From: Streptomyces sp. KMM 9044
GTDB lineage: Bacteria > Actinomycetota > Actinomycetes > Streptomycetales > Streptomycetaceae
Reading direction: 5' to 3'
DNA length: 64,000 bases
Assembly (NCBI RefSeq): GCF_024701375.2
Contig: NZ_CP113910.1
Span: forward strand, 310,001-374,000
In this document: positions 51,263 to 62,320 of the stretch, one piece after another
Position numbering within the stretch: the first letter of the stretch is position 1
Layout of the letters: each line of letters starts with the position of its first letter
Program-made: the position numbers and the translations under genes
The notes under the pieces: model-generated
The model's database searches: none
The model's input: only the letters and a program-made list of their open reading frames with translations
Told to the model about the DNA's origin: nothing

Positions 51263-51282
51263 CGTCCGCCCTCTGGCGGACG
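51263..51282 (-). terminator. Hairpin downstream of sdhB
   Basis: CGTCCGCC and GGCGGACG with a 4-base loop lie about 25 bases after the end of the sdhCAB operon on the minus strand. Confidence 0.65.
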
Positions 51283-51306
51283 TCTCCCTGTTGCCCGCAA
51301 AGGTGG

Positions 51307-52052
51307 CTACCGGCCGGCTCCCCTGGCCGTGGCGCGCAGCCACTCCTTGTTCATCCCCGTGATGGAGGTCAGCGGGATGCCCTTCGGGCAGGCTGTGGCG
51401 CACTCCCCGGCGAGGGTGCAGCCGCCGAAGCCCTCGTCGTCCATCTGCGACACCATGTCGAGCACCCGGGTCTCGCGCTCGGGCGCGCCCTGCGGCAGCA
51501 CGTTGAGGTGGTTGATCTTCGCCGAGGTGAAGAGCATCGCGGCGCCGTTGGGGCAGGCCGCGACGCAGGCGCCGCAGCCGATGCACTCGGCGTGCTCGAA
51601 GGCGAGGTCCGCGTCCGGCTTCGGGACGGGCGTGGCGTGCGCCTCGGGCGCGGAGCCGGTGGGGACGCTGACGTAGCCACCGGCCTGGATGATCCGGTCG
51701 AAGGCCGTCCGGTCGACGACGAGGTCCTTGACCACCGGGAAGGCCGCCGCCCGCCACGGTTCGACGTCGATGGTGTCGCCGTCCTTGAAGGACCGCATGT
51801 GCAGCTGGCAGGTGGTGGTGCGCTCGGGGCCGTGGGCGTCGCCGTCGATAACCAGCGAGCAGGCGCCGCAGATGCCTTCGCGGCAGTCGTGGTCGAAGGC
51901 GACCGGGTCCTCGCCCTCGAGGGTGAGTTCCTCGTTGAGGGCGTCGAGCATCTCCAGGAAGGACATGTCGGGCGAGATGTCGTCCACTTCGTACGTGGAC
52001 ATGGCGCCGTCGGCGTCGGCGTTCTTCTGCCGCCAGACGCGCAGGGTGAGCT

Positions 52053-52056
<4 letters not shown>
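51307..52056 (-). CDS. sdhB: Succinate dehydrogenase iron-sulfur subunit
   Basis: A 249-residue SdhB/FrdB subunit. The [2Fe-2S] domain has [15 protein letters not shown] with later TTTCQLH; the [4Fe-4S] and [3Fe-4S] domain has [15 protein letters not shown] and [13 protein letters not shown]. It carries electrons from SdhA to the quinone site. It overlaps sdhA by 4 bases. Last gene of the operon sdhCAB. Confidence 0.95.
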
Positions 52057-54002
<1,946 letters not shown>

Positions 54003-54003
54003 A

Positions 54004-54711
54004 TCAGCTCACCACTCCGGTCATGACGCCCACGGGGACGGCGAGGAAGCCGATCGTGAGCAGCAGCGCGAGGACGTTCGCCAGGTACTTCAGGGCGCGG
54101 TCGCGGGTGCGGCTGCCGACACCGAGGGTCTGGGCCGCGCTCCAGAAGCCGTGCCGGATGTGCAGGCCGAGGGCGAGCACCGCGATGCCGTAGACGACGT
54201 TGCCGTACCAGGTGGAGAAGGTGTCCACGACGTTCTGGTAGGGCTTGCCCGTCTCGAAGCCGCCGGAGTGCACGTGTCCGGTGGTCAGGTCGAGGATGTG
54301 CCAGACGATGAACAGGGCGAGGATGATCCCGCCCCAGCGCATGGTGCGCGTGGCGTAACCGGCCCGCGCCTTCTTGTGGACGTACCTGCTGGGACGCGCC
54401 CTGATGTCGCGACGGCTGAGCTGGTACGCGGAGACGGCGTGCGCGACGACCGCGACGACGAGCACGAGGCGGACCGCCCACAGGGCCCACTCGTGGTGCA
54501 GGAGGGGCTCGCCCAGGGTGCGCAGCCAGTGCGCGTACTCGTTGAACTCGAGCGCCCCGAAGTAGATCTTCAGGTTGCCGAGCATGTGGACGACCAGGTA
54601 GAGCAGCATGATCAGGCCGCTGACGGCCATCACTGTCTTCTTGCCGACGGTCGAGTCCCACACGGTGCGTGCCATGGACGGTCGTCGGTCCGTCCGCGTT
54701 GCCAGAGCCAT
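54004..54711 (-). CDS. sdhC: Succinate dehydrogenase cytochrome b subunit
   Basis: A 235-residue membrane anchor with five predicted helices (for example [20 protein letters not shown]) and several His that can bind two hemes ([35 protein letters not shown]). Type B succinate:quinone reductases have this single five-helix subunit. ATG at 54,711 is chosen; a frame continues up to 54,750. One base separates it from sdhA. It is divergent from a LysR gene. Confidence 0.9.
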   Translation of the reverse strand: MALATRTDRRPSMARTVWDSTVGKKTVMAVSGLIMLLYLVVHMLGNLKIYFGALEFNEYAHWLRTLGEPLLHHEWALWAVRLVLVVAVVAHAVSAYQLSRRDIRARPSRYVHKKARAGYATRTMRWGGIILALFIVWHILDLTTGHVHSGGFETGKPYQNVVDTFSTWYGNVVYGIAVLALGLHIRHGFWSAAQTLGVGSRTRDRALKYLANVLALLLTIGFLAVPVGVMTGVVS

Positions 54712-54771
54712 GCCACAGCACGCTAGGGCCGAAGGCCCCCATCGGTCCAAGACATGAAATACCTCGTTTCC

Positions 54772-54786
54772 ATAGGTTTCTCCTAT
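54772..54786. promoter_or_regulatory. LysR-type operator between sdhC and the LysR gene
   Basis: ATAGG-TTTCT-CCTAT is a perfect dyad with 5-bp arms in the 95-base gap between the divergent genes. It contains T-N11-A, the LysR-binding pattern. It sits 20 bases before the LysR start and 60 before sdhC. Confidence 0.65.
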
Positions 54787-54806
54787 AGCGACACTATGCT
54801 GGGCCC

Positions 54807-55691
54807 ATGCAGTTCCAGCAGCTCCAGTACTTCGTGGCGGTCGCCGAGACCCGGCACTTCACCCGGGCCGCGGAGAGGGTCCATGTCGCGCAGCCGTCCC
54901 TCTCCCAGCAGATCAAGGCGCTGGAGCGGGAACTGGGAGCGGATCTGTTCCTGCGGGCCCGTGGCAACATCACGCTGACCGACGCGGGCGAGGCGCTGCT
55001 GCCGCTGGCCCGGCGCATCCTCGCCGACGCGGACACGGCCCGGCACGAGGTGCAGGAGCTGGCGCAGCTGCGCAGCGGCCGGGTCAGGCTGGGGGCCACC
55101 CCGAGCCTGTGCACCGGTCTGCTGCCGGACGTGCTGCGCGCCTTTCACGACCGTTATCCGGGCGTCCGGCTGCTGATCGAGGAGGGTGGCTCCCACGACC
55201 TGGTGCGCGAGCTGGCCCGCGGCGCCCTGGACCTGGCCCTGGTCGTGCTGCCCCTGCCGACCCCCTCCCCCGCGCTCACCACGGTGGAGCTACTGCGCGA
55301 GGACCTGGTGGTGGTGTCCTCCCCGGACGTCCCGAAACCCGGCCGGGGCCGGCGCACCGTACGCGTCGCCGACCTGGAGGGTGAGCGTCTGGTGATGTTC
55401 CGGCACGGCTACGACCTGCGGGAGCTGACGGTGGCCGCGTGCCGCGCGGAGGGCTTCGAGCCGGACTTCGCGGTGGAGGGCGGGGAGATGGACGCCGTGC
55501 TGGGCTTCGTCCGGGCGGGCCTTGGCTTCGCCGTCGTGCCCCGCATGGTCGCCGCGCGGTCCGGTCAGGGGCTGCGGGTCACCCCTTTGGCCAGCCCCGG
55601 CTTCGACCGCACCATCGCCCTGGCCCACCGCAGCGACGTGGCTCCGCCGCGGGCGGCCCGGGAGCTCCAGCGGATGCTGCTTGAGCGGTGA
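54807..55691 (+). CDS. LysR-family regulator divergent from sdhCAB
   Basis: A 294-residue LysR regulator with FQQLQYFVAVAETRHFTRAA and VAQPSLSQQIKALEREL as helix-turn-helix region. The effector domain has GRVRLGATPSLCTGLLPDVL and VLGFVRAGLGFAVVPRMVA. The shared promoter with sdhCAB, holding a LysR-type dyad, suggests control of succinate dehydrogenase and of itself. The effector is unknown. Confidence 0.91.
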   Translation: MQFQQLQYFVAVAETRHFTRAAERVHVAQPSLSQQIKALERELGADLFLRARGNITLTDAGEALLPLARRILADADTARHEVQELAQLRSGRVRLGATPSLCTGLLPDVLRAFHDRYPGVRLLIEEGGSHDLVRELARGALDLALVVLPLPTPSPALTTVELLREDLVVVSSPDVPKPGRGRRTVRVADLEGERLVMFRHGYDLRELTVAACRAEGFEPDFAVEGGEMDAVLGFVRAGLGFAVVPRMVAARSGQGLRVTPLASPGFDRTIALAHRSDVAPPRAARELQRMLLER

Positions 55692-55875
55692 GCGCTCCGG
55701 CCGCGCCGCATCGGGCGACACCGGCCGGCGCCACGGCCGACGGCCCGGCGATCGGCCGGTTGGCCGGTCGGGCGGGCGCGGGACCGGGCCGTCGCGGAGG
55801 CCGCCGTCGGCGCGTTGTGACGGCCGCTGCCCGGCGTCGCCGTGCCGCCTCGGTCAGGACGTCGGCACGAGGTGG

Positions 55876-58020
55876 TCACCCCGTCGCGTCCACCAGGGCC
55901 AGTTCGTGCAGCCGCTCCGGTGGCCCCGGGCGGGCGTAGTACCAGCCCTGGGCGGTGTCACAGCCGAGTATGCGGAGCTGTTCGGCCTGGGCCCCCGTCT
56001 CGACGCCCTCCACCGTCACCGCGAGGTCGAGGCTGTGGGCCAGGGAGACGATCCCCTCGACGATCTTGAGGTCGACCGGATCCGCCGGAAACTGCTGCAT
56101 GCTCTGGGTGAAGGAGCGGTCCAGCTTGAGGACGCTCACCGGGAGGCGGCGCAGGTTGGCGAGGTTGGAGTAGCCGGTGCCGAAGTCGTCCAGGGCGATG
56201 TCGACGCCCATCTCCGCGAGCCGGCGCAGCGGCTTCAGCAGGTCGTCGTCCGCGCCGATCAGCGCCGACTCGGTCACCTCCAGGCACAGCACGTCCGGCT
56301 CGACGCCGGTGCGCTCCAGGATGTCCACGGTGTCCTGGACCAGGCCGGGGTGGGTGAGCTGGCAGGGCGAGAGGTTCACGTTGATGCGCAGCGGGCCGAG
56401 CACGTCCGAAACGCCGTGCCGCTCCTGCCATGCGCGGGCCTGCCGCACGGACTGCTCGAGCACCCAGCGGCCCAGCGGGACGATCAGCCCGGTGTGCTCG
56501 GCGAGCGGGATGAACCGGTCCGGCGACAGCACCCCGTGCTGCGGGTGCAGCCAGCGCACCAGCGCCTCGGCGCCCCGGACGCTGCCGTCACCGAGGTGGA
56601 CCAGAGGCTGGTACTCGATGAAGAACTCGCCCCGTTCCAGCGCCGCGGGCAGCGCCGTGGTGAGGCCGTGCCGGGTGATGGCGCGGGCGTCGGACTCCGG
56701 GTCGGCGAGCTCGAAGCGGTTGCCGCCCGCCGACTTGGCCCGGTACATGGTGATGTCGGCACTGCGCAGCACCTCCGCAGGACTGCGCTCCCCGGCCGGC
56801 CCCTCGACCACGCCGATGCTGCCCCGCACGGTCAGATCCCTGCCGTCGACGCCGATGGGGGCGAGCAGCGCGTTCATGATGCGGGCGGCGAGTTCGTCGA
56901 CCGTGTGCTGGGTGTCGGGGCCCGTGGTCAGCGCCACGAACTCGTCGCCGCCGAGCCGGGCGACCATCTCACCGGGCGCGGTGGCACAGGACTGGAGCCG
57001 GTCGGCGACCTCGACGAGCAGCCGGTCACCGGCCGCGTGCCCGAGGCTGTCGTTGACGGTCTTGAAGCCGTCCAGGTCGAGGTAGCACAGGCCGAAGCGC
57101 TGTTCCTCGCCCGCGTTCAGCGCCTTCTCGAGCCGCTCGAAGAAGAACGTGCGGTTGGGCAGACCGGTCAGCGCGTCGTGGGTGGCCTCGTAGCGCAGCC
57201 GGAGGTTGAGCAGCCGCCGCTCGGTGGTGTCCTCCATGAGCGCGAGCTGGTACTGCGGTTCACCGTCGGCGTCGCGCAGCAGGGACACCGTGAGGTTGGT
57301 CCACAGCACCGTGCCGTCGGGCCGGTAGAACGCCTTCTCGAGGTGGTAGTGCTCGCGCTCGCCGCGTACCAGCTCGTCGTAGAGGGCCCAGGTCTGCGGA
57401 GCGTCGTCGGGGTGCGTCCACTCCGGGACACTGCGGCTGCGCAGGCTCTGCTCCGACAGGCCGAACATGCGCCGCAGGGCGGCGTTGACCTGGAGGATGT
57501 TGCCCTTGAGGTCGGCGATGCCGATACCTATGGCCGCGCCCTCGAAGACCGCACGGAACCTGGCCTCGGTGTCGTGCAGGGCCTGTGCCACCACGCCCTG
57601 CGCCCGCAGCGCGGCCTGGGCGATGGCCTCTTGCTCGGCCAGCGTCCGCTCGCGCAGCGCCTGCGCGTATCCGGCGGCCATGGCGTGCTGCAGCCTGGCA
57701 CTGCGCGCCCGCAGGTCCTCGCGGTCGCCGTCGCCGCCGCAGTACAGGACGAGGTAGGCGTCCACGCAGTCCAGGGTCCGGCTGAGCGCCTCCGGGTCGG
57801 TGCACTGCGCCTCCACCAGGGCGGCGCCGACCGCCTTGCCGGTGTCCGGGTCGAAAGCCCTCGCCCGCAGCGCCTCGCTCAACCGCCTTGCCAGCGGCAG
57901 CAGCTGCTCCTCCAACTCCGGCCGGGTCGATGAGGTCGAGGTCACCGGGAAGACCGCCCGGCTCCAGATCGTCGCGAACCGGCGCAGTCGGTCCTCCGGC
58001 CCGTCCGGCTCCGCGCTCAC
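55876..58020 (-). CDS. rmdA: PAS-GGDEF-EAL c-di-GMP phosphodiesterase/cyclase (RmdA-like)
   Basis: A 714-residue signalling protein. An N-terminal helical region of about 130 residues is followed by a PAS/PAC domain (RFRAVFEGAAIGIGIADLKG to MEDTTERRLLNL, about 140-265), a GGDEF domain with RLGGDEFVAL intact, and an EAL domain with GAEALVRW and DDFGTGYSNLANL. Both catalytic motifs are complete. Layout and gene context match RmdA (SCO0928) of S. coelicolor, a c-di-GMP phosphodiesterase affecting development; the identification is from memory of that locus. GTG at 58,020 overlaps the methyltransferase stop, so the two are co-translated. No membrane segment. Confidence 0.85.
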   Translation of the reverse strand: MSAEPDGPEDRLRRFATIWSRAVFPVTSTSSTRPELEEQLLPLARRLSEALRARAFDPDTGKAVGAALVEAQCTDPEALSRTLDCVDAYLVLYCGGDGDREDLRARSARLQHAMAAGYAQALRERTLAEQEAIAQAALRAQGVVAQALHDTEARFRAVFEGAAIGIGIADLKGNILQVNAALRRMFGLSEQSLRSRSVPEWTHPDDAPQTWALYDELVRGEREHYHLEKAFYRPDGTVLWTNLTVSLLRDADGEPQYQLALMEDTTERRLLNLRLRYEATHDALTGLPNRTFFFERLEKALNAGEEQRFGLCYLDLDGFKTVNDSLGHAAGDRLLVEVADRLQSCATAPGEMVARLGGDEFVALTTGPDTQHTVDELAARIMNALLAPIGVDGRDLTVRGSIGVVEGPAGERSPAEVLRSADITMYRAKSAGGNRFELADPESDARAITRHGLTTALPAALERGEFFIEYQPLVHLGDGSVRGAEALVRWLHPQHGVLSPDRFIPLAEHTGLIVPLGRWVLEQSVRQARAWQERHGVSDVLGPLRINVNLSPCQLTHPGLVQDTVDILERTGVEPDVLCLEVTESALIGADDDLLKPLRRLAEMGVDIALDDFGTGYSNLANLRRLPVSVLKLDRSFTQSMQQFPADPVDLKIVEGIVSLAHSLDLAVTVEGVETGAQAEQLRILGCDTAQGWYYARPGPPERLHELALVDATG

Positions 58021-58829
58021 GCGGTACGCCCCACGCCCGCGTAAGCGGAGAAGGCATAGGGATCCTCGTCCTCCGGTGCGGTGTCCGGCCGCCACTTCGG
58101 CATCGGCACCAGTCCGGGTTCCACCATGTCGTACCCCTCGAAGAACCGCGCGATCTCGTCGCGCGAGCGCATGATCAACGGGTTGCGGATGTCCTTGTAC
58201 ACGTCCACCGCGCCACCGGCCCGCTCCGGCGGCAACGGAATTCCCTCGTAGGAGGCATGGGTGAGCATCAGAATACTGCCGGGCGCGAGCGCGTCGCGCA
58301 GCTGGGCCACCGCCGCGTACGGGTCCTCCGCGTCGTCCACGAAGTGGAGGACGGCGACGAGCAGCAGCGCCACCGGGCGGTCCGGGTCGATCAGGCGTCC
58401 GACCTCGTCACTGCCCAGGATCTCCTGGGGTTTGCGGAGGTCCGCGGCGACGACGGCCACGTCCTCGTTGCCCTCGAAGACGGTCCGACTGTGTGCGACG
58501 GCCACCGGGTCGTGGTCGACGTATACCACCCGCGCGCCGGGAACGGCCGCCTGCGCCACCTCGTGCACATTACCGAACGCCGGGATGCCGGAGCCGATGT
58601 CCAGGAACTGGGTGACGCCCTCACCGGCCGCGAACCGCACCGCCCGGCGCAGGAACCCCCTGTTCGCCTGCATGACCTTCGGCAGCCCCGGCATGAACTC
58701 CATGGCCCTGCGGGCCGCTTGCCGGTCGACCTCGAAGTTGTGCGAACCGCCCAGGTAGTAGTCGTACATCCGGGAAACGCTGGGCACCGTGATGTCGATG
58801 CTCCGTGGGGCCCAGGCGGGACGCTCCAT
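58017..58829 (-). CDS. SAM-dependent methyltransferase (DUF574 family)
   Basis: A 270-residue methyltransferase of the Streptomyces DUF574 family. Family marks are VPSVSRMYDYYLGGSHNFEV at the start, QFLDIGSGIPAFGNVHEVAQ (SAM loop) and VVYVDHDPVAVAHS. Typical genomes carry many paralogues, often next to regulatory genes. Here it overlaps the RmdA-like gene (GTGA) and is first in the pair. Its substrate is unknown. Confidence 0.9.
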   Translation of the reverse strand: MERPAWAPRSIDITVPSVSRMYDYYLGGSHNFEVDRQAARRAMEFMPGLPKVMQANRGFLRRAVRFAAGEGVTQFLDIGSGIPAFGNVHEVAQAAVPGARVVYVDHDPVAVAHSRTVFEGNEDVAVVAADLRKPQEILGSDEVGRLIDPDRPVALLLVAVLHFVDDAEDPYAAVAQLRDALAPGSILMLTHASYEGIPLPPERAGGAVDVYKDIRNPLIMRSRDEIARFFEGYDMVEPGLVPMPKWRPDTAPEDEDPYAFSAYAGVGRTA

Positions 58830-59122
58830 CTATCTCTCCACAGCGTTGGCGATCCGGTGTCCGAGCCGAGGCTACTGATCGCTCGCCAATGGAGCGACCC
58901 CAAACGGAAATTGACCATCCGTTCCCGGTCACTGCCTACGGCATGTGCCGAATGGACAACTGCGAGCACACTACGAAAAGTGTGCACGGCATTCCGGAGA
59001 GTTCCGGCACACGGAGAAGCCGGGCGTACGGAATGGCGTGACGCGCGGAGAATCGGGCGGGTGGCACAGGAACAGCGAAGAGCGCCGGAAATTCAACGAG
59101 TTACGGTGAATCGCGGCAAAAC
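58830..59122. other. Promoter region of the methyltransferase-rmdA pair
   Basis: No gene with coding character is seen. It includes a small dyad CACACT-N6-AGTGTG (about 58,968-58,985). The promoter of the methyltransferase should lie within the first 150 bases. Confidence 0.4.
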
Positions 59123-59157
59123 GGTCCGCCCCTCCGCAGGACACGGAGAGGCGGACC
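59123..59157 (-). terminator. Hairpin downstream of the SCO0930-type lipoprotein gene
   Basis: GGTCCGCC (59123-59130) and GGCGGACC (59150-59157) with inner CTC/GAG pairing form a stem 46 bases after the lipoprotein gene. Confidence 0.65.
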
Positions 59158-59202
59158 GGGCTCGACGGTACCGGAGGGAAACGACGCCCCGGGGAGGCTG
59201 CG

Positions 59203-60129
59203 CTACTTCTCCGGCGCGCCGACGGGCTCTCCGTTCGGCCGCACCGCGTACCAGGTTCCGCCGACACCCTGGCCGTTGGTGTCACCGGCGGCCTCGTCAC
59301 CCACGAAGGTGTAGATCGGCCAGCAGTTGATCGTCTGCTGCTCGGCCTTGTTGTCGGGGCGGGTGAAGGTCATGTAGTTCTTCTTCTGGATGCCCTTGGT
59401 GTCGTTGATGTCGACCGGCGCCACCACCGGCCACTTCTCCAGGCAGGCACCGGTGCAGGCGGAGACCGGCTCCGGCCAGGCCTCGTCCTTCATGAAGCGG
59501 TAGACGGTCCTGCCGTCCTTGTCGACGACGATCTCACCGAGTTCGGGGTCCTGCCGGGTGGACAGGCCGGGCTGCTCGCCGGCCTCCTGCGCCTTCTTGC
59601 CCTCGGGGGTCAGCGCGAACCACTTGCCGCCCACGCCCTGACCCTTGACGTCACCGGCGTTGACGTCCTTGATGTAGTGGTAGGCGGGCCAGCCGTCGAC
59701 GGTGAGCTGCTTGGTGCCGTCGGCCCGGGTGACCTCGCCCAGGAGGGACTCGTCGATACCCTCACCGGCCGCGGCGTCGGCGGCGGGTACCGGCGGCCAG
59801 GTCTCGGCGCAGTCCCCGTCGCAGTTGGACTTGGGAGGCTCGGCGGTGTCCTGGTCGAAGCGGTAGAGCGTGAGTCCGAGCTCGTCCGTCACCAGCTTGC
59901 CGAGTTTGGCGTTGCTGGCGACGGCCAGCTCGCCCGCGCCGCCGGCCGGGCTCGCGGAGGCCTCCGCACCGGCCCCGGTGTCGATGCCTCCGAGGTCTCC
60001 GGGCGCGGCCGAGGCACCCACGTTCTGACTGCTGGCGGGCGGCGGAGTGTCCTGACCGCACGCCGTCGTCAGCGTCAGCACCGCCGCGGCGCTCACCACC
60101 AGTGAGGCGGTCCGCCAGGAGGTCTTCAT
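59203..60129 (-). CDS. SCO0930-family lipoprotein
   Basis: A 308-residue secreted lipoprotein. The signal ends in TLTTACGQD, a lipobox with Cys24. The mature part has two copies of the COG4315 repeat with the Yx[FWY]xxD motif: LYRFDQD and VYRFMKDE. Each repeat is followed by a Cys pair (NCDGDCAETWPPV; ACTGACLEKWPVV) and by GVGGKWFAL or GVGGTWYAV. The function of these repeats is unknown; an electron-transfer or metal role at the cell surface has been suggested only by their context elsewhere. Confidence 0.92.
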   Translation of the reverse strand: MKTSWRTASLVVSAAAVLTLTTACGQDTPPPASSQNVGASAAPGDLGGIDTGAGAEASASPAGGAGELAVASNAKLGKLVTDELGLTLYRFDQDTAEPPKSNCDGDCAETWPPVPAADAAAGEGIDESLLGEVTRADGTKQLTVDGWPAYHYIKDVNAGDVKGQGVGGKWFALTPEGKKAQEAGEQPGLSTRQDPELGEIVVDKDGRTVYRFMKDEAWPEPVSACTGACLEKWPVVAPVDINDTKGIQKKNYMTFTRPDNKAEQQTINCWPIYTFVGDEAAGDTNGQGVGGTWYAVRPNGEPVGAPEK

Positions 60130-60406
60130 CTCAACTCCAGATCATTGCAAGGGTGTTGCAGCGCCCTGCTGCGCCGCCGCTCGACGTGGAGTACGCACGA
60201 GTGCACCTGCCGTGTTCAACGCGGGCCGATATTTCTTTTGAAACCCGCGATTCCTCCCCTTCTCGCCCGGTCCGCCCCTTCCGCATCGCACATCCGCGCG
60301 CACGCCACCATCGGGCGATCAATACCGGACCAAACAGGAGTTGCCGGATTTACCTCTATCGGGTTAATCATCCGGCACTCGCGCGCGTTCCGGCGGGACA
60401 CGGCTC

Positions 60407-61054
60407 ATGATCTTCGTCGTGCAAGGACTTGTACCGAACCGATCCGCCCTCGTCGCCCGGGCGCTGGCGGCGGCCACGCTGACCTGGGCGCTCACCGGCG
60501 CGCCGGGCACGGCGGTGGCCGACGCGTGCGCCTACGCCTCGACGGGCCCGGGGGGAACGAAGGCGGTGGCGATCACCGGAAACATGACCTGGCCGCTCCC
60601 TCCGGCCTGTTCAGCCCCCGCACCCCCACCCACACCTACGCCCACACCGGACCCACCCTCTCCGCCGCCCGCGCCCGACCCCACTCCGCCTCCGACACCG
60701 CCAGCCCCTCCACCGCCGAAGCCCGTGCCCACCACCACGAAGCCCGAACCCCCATCCCCACCCCCACCGCCTCCGCCTCCGCCTCCGCGCCAGGCCCGCC
60801 CGGCACCACCCCCCGCTCGTCCGACCCCACTCCCTCCTCCCGCCCCTCCCCCGCCGCCACCGAGCCCCTCACCCACACCGTCGGCCACCCCCACCCCCAC
60901 ACCCCGCCCCTCCGTGACGCCCGTGCACTACCCCCGGTATCGCGCGGCGCTTCCGGTCAAGCGGCCGTCCGGCGGCGCCATGGCACCACTCACCTTCGTC
61001 CTGCTCATCACCATGCCCGCGGTCGTCGCCATCGCCGCGCTGCGGCCCCGCTGA
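60407..61054 (+). CDS. Proline-rich cell-surface protein with C-terminal membrane anchor
   Basis: A 215-residue protein with an N-terminal signal or anchor (ALAAATLTWALTGAPGTAVA), a short domain with two Cys, a long proline-rich spacer (about 70-175, many PPPP and PTPT units) and a C-terminal helix (LTFVLLITMPAVVAIAALRP) with RPR at the end. This is the layout of a wall-spanning surface protein anchored in the membrane. The repeat content makes the frame certain in the first half. Function unknown. The DUF4239 gene follows closely. Confidence 0.75.
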   Translation: MIFVVQGLVPNRSALVARALAAATLTWALTGAPGTAVADACAYASTGPGGTKAVAITGNMTWPLPPACSAPAPPPTPTPTPDPPSPPPAPDPTPPPTPPAPPPPKPVPTTTKPEPPSPPPPPPPPPPRQARPAPPPARPTPLPPPAPPPPPPSPSPTPSATPTPTPRPSVTPVHYPRYRAALPVKRPSGGAMAPLTFVLLITMPAVVAIAALRPR

Positions 61055-61108
61055 GTGCCGGGCCCGCGTGTTTCTGCCGAACCCCACAACCCGCCGTGGA
61101 GGCACCTC

Positions 61109-61873
61109 TTGCCGGAATGGCTTGTTCTCACCCTCGCGATGCTGGCCGTCTGCGCCGTGGTGGTCGCCACCACCCTCGTACGTCACCGCGCGGCCCCCGA
61201 CGACGAGGACCCCAGCGAGACCCCGGACGTCATTGAGTACATGACGATGTGGATCGGCGTGGTGTACGCCATCGTCCTGGGCCTTGCCATCGCCGGAGTC
61301 TGGGAGGGGCGCGGCGCCGCCCAGGACCACGTACGCGCGGAGGCGGTGGCGCTGCACGAGATCTCGGAGCGGGTGCGGATCTATCCGGCCGACGTCCGTG
61401 ACCGCATTCGGGACGATGTCAACGCCTATGTCGGTCACGTCGTGACCACCGAGTGGCGCGCCATGGCCGACGACGGGCAGGTCACCGCTCGTGGGAGCGA
61501 GTTGCTCGACCGGATCCGCCGGGACGTCACCGACTACCAACCGCGGACGGACTTCGAGGCCCAGGCCTATCAGCCGCTCGTCGACCAGGTGTCCGCCGCC
61601 GACCAGGCACGCGCGGCCCGTGCGGAGTCGACCGGGGAGACCATGCCGGGCGTGGTGTGGTTCGGGCTGATCGGCGGGGCCGTCATCACCATCGGGATGA
61701 TCTTCGCGCTGCAGATCCGGCGCACCCGGCGGGAGCTGATCCTGGCCGGCCTGTTCTCGGCGCTGATCGCCTTTCTGCTCTTCCTGATCTGGGATTTCGA
61801 CGCGCCGTTCAGCCGTGGCCTCGCCGCGTCGGCCGATCCGTTCCGCCTCCTGTTCCCCGACGTCGGGAGTTAG
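61109..61873 (+). CDS. DUF4239 (bestrophin-like) membrane protein
   Basis: A 254-residue membrane protein of the DUF4239 family, distantly similar to bestrophin anion channels. It has helices at about 2-22 and 50-73 (MWIGVVYAIVLGLAIAGVW) and two C-terminal ones (GLIGGAVITIGMIFALQI; LAGLFSALIAFLLFLIWDF). TTG at 61,109 is chosen because GGAGG lies 6 bases upstream; a GTG at 61,055 in frame, directly after the previous stop, is the alternative. Function unknown. Confidence 0.8.
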   Translation: MPEWLVLTLAMLAVCAVVVATTLVRHRAAPDDEDPSETPDVIEYMTMWIGVVYAIVLGLAIAGVWEGRGAAQDHVRAEAVALHEISERVRIYPADVRDRIRDDVNAYVGHVVTTEWRAMADDGQVTARGSELLDRIRRDVTDYQPRTDFEAQAYQPLVDQVSAADQARAARAESTGETMPGVVWFGLIGGAVITIGMIFALQIRRTRRELILAGLFSALIAFLLFLIWDFDAPFSRGLAASADPFRLLFPDVGS

Positions 61874-62320
61874 GTGTATCGGCCCGCGGCGTTGTTCACA
61901 CGGCCGACCGGGGGCCGGGGCGTCCAGCCCCACGGCGGACGGGGTGGTCGACGCCGGGCGTTGGGGCCCTCCCGCTCGGACGACGCCGAGAGTGGGGAGT
62001 GTGACGGCAACGCCACTGGGCACACCTCCTGCTCGAAGAGTTCGGGGGCGGGCGTGCCGACCGCCACGTCTCCGGCATGATCCGCCGGACAGGCCCTGAC
62101 CCCCTGCACCACGGTTCAGGTCCCGGGGGCGTGCGCCACGCCGTGCGCGTCCCCCTCCCGCAGTATTGGTTGTCCCTCGTGCGGCCCACAGAAGTGACCC
62201 GTTCGCGCGACTGCGATCGCGCCACTCGATGCGACTTCCTAGCGTTTCGGACATCAGGGCGTATTCCTGGCACGAGCGGAACAGGTCCGCCGCTGCTCCT
62301 CGGGACCCGGAGGACTCACC
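61874..62320. other. Non-coding region with a promoter-like motif pair
   Basis: About 450 bases without a convincing gene. The notable signal is ACCCGTTCGC at 62197 and CTAGCGTTTC at 62239, 42 bases apart, also found with the same spacing before the gene at 63,796. Confidence 0.5.
62197..62248 (+). promoter_or_regulatory. Promoter-like motif pair, copy 1
   Basis: ACCCGTTCGC starts at 62197 and CTAGCGTTTC at 62239. The same two strings with identical 42-base spacing occur at 63694 and 63736. This copy lies about 80 bases before the gene at 62,321 and could be an activator site plus a -10 region (TAGCGT). Confidence 0.5.

Noticed and set aside
58805..59041. 78-codon + frame starting inside the methyltransferase start region
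   Set aside because: No ribosome site, no family, and it runs through a promoter region; a shorter 32-codon version is no better.
60532..60900. Gly-rich minus frame opposite the proline-rich surface protein
   Set aside because: It is the complement of proline codons (poly-Gly/Val); the + frame has signal peptide and anchor.
61870..62112. 80-codon minus frame with fairly natural first half
   Set aside because: No ribosome site and the second half is Arg/Pro noise; left as non-coding.
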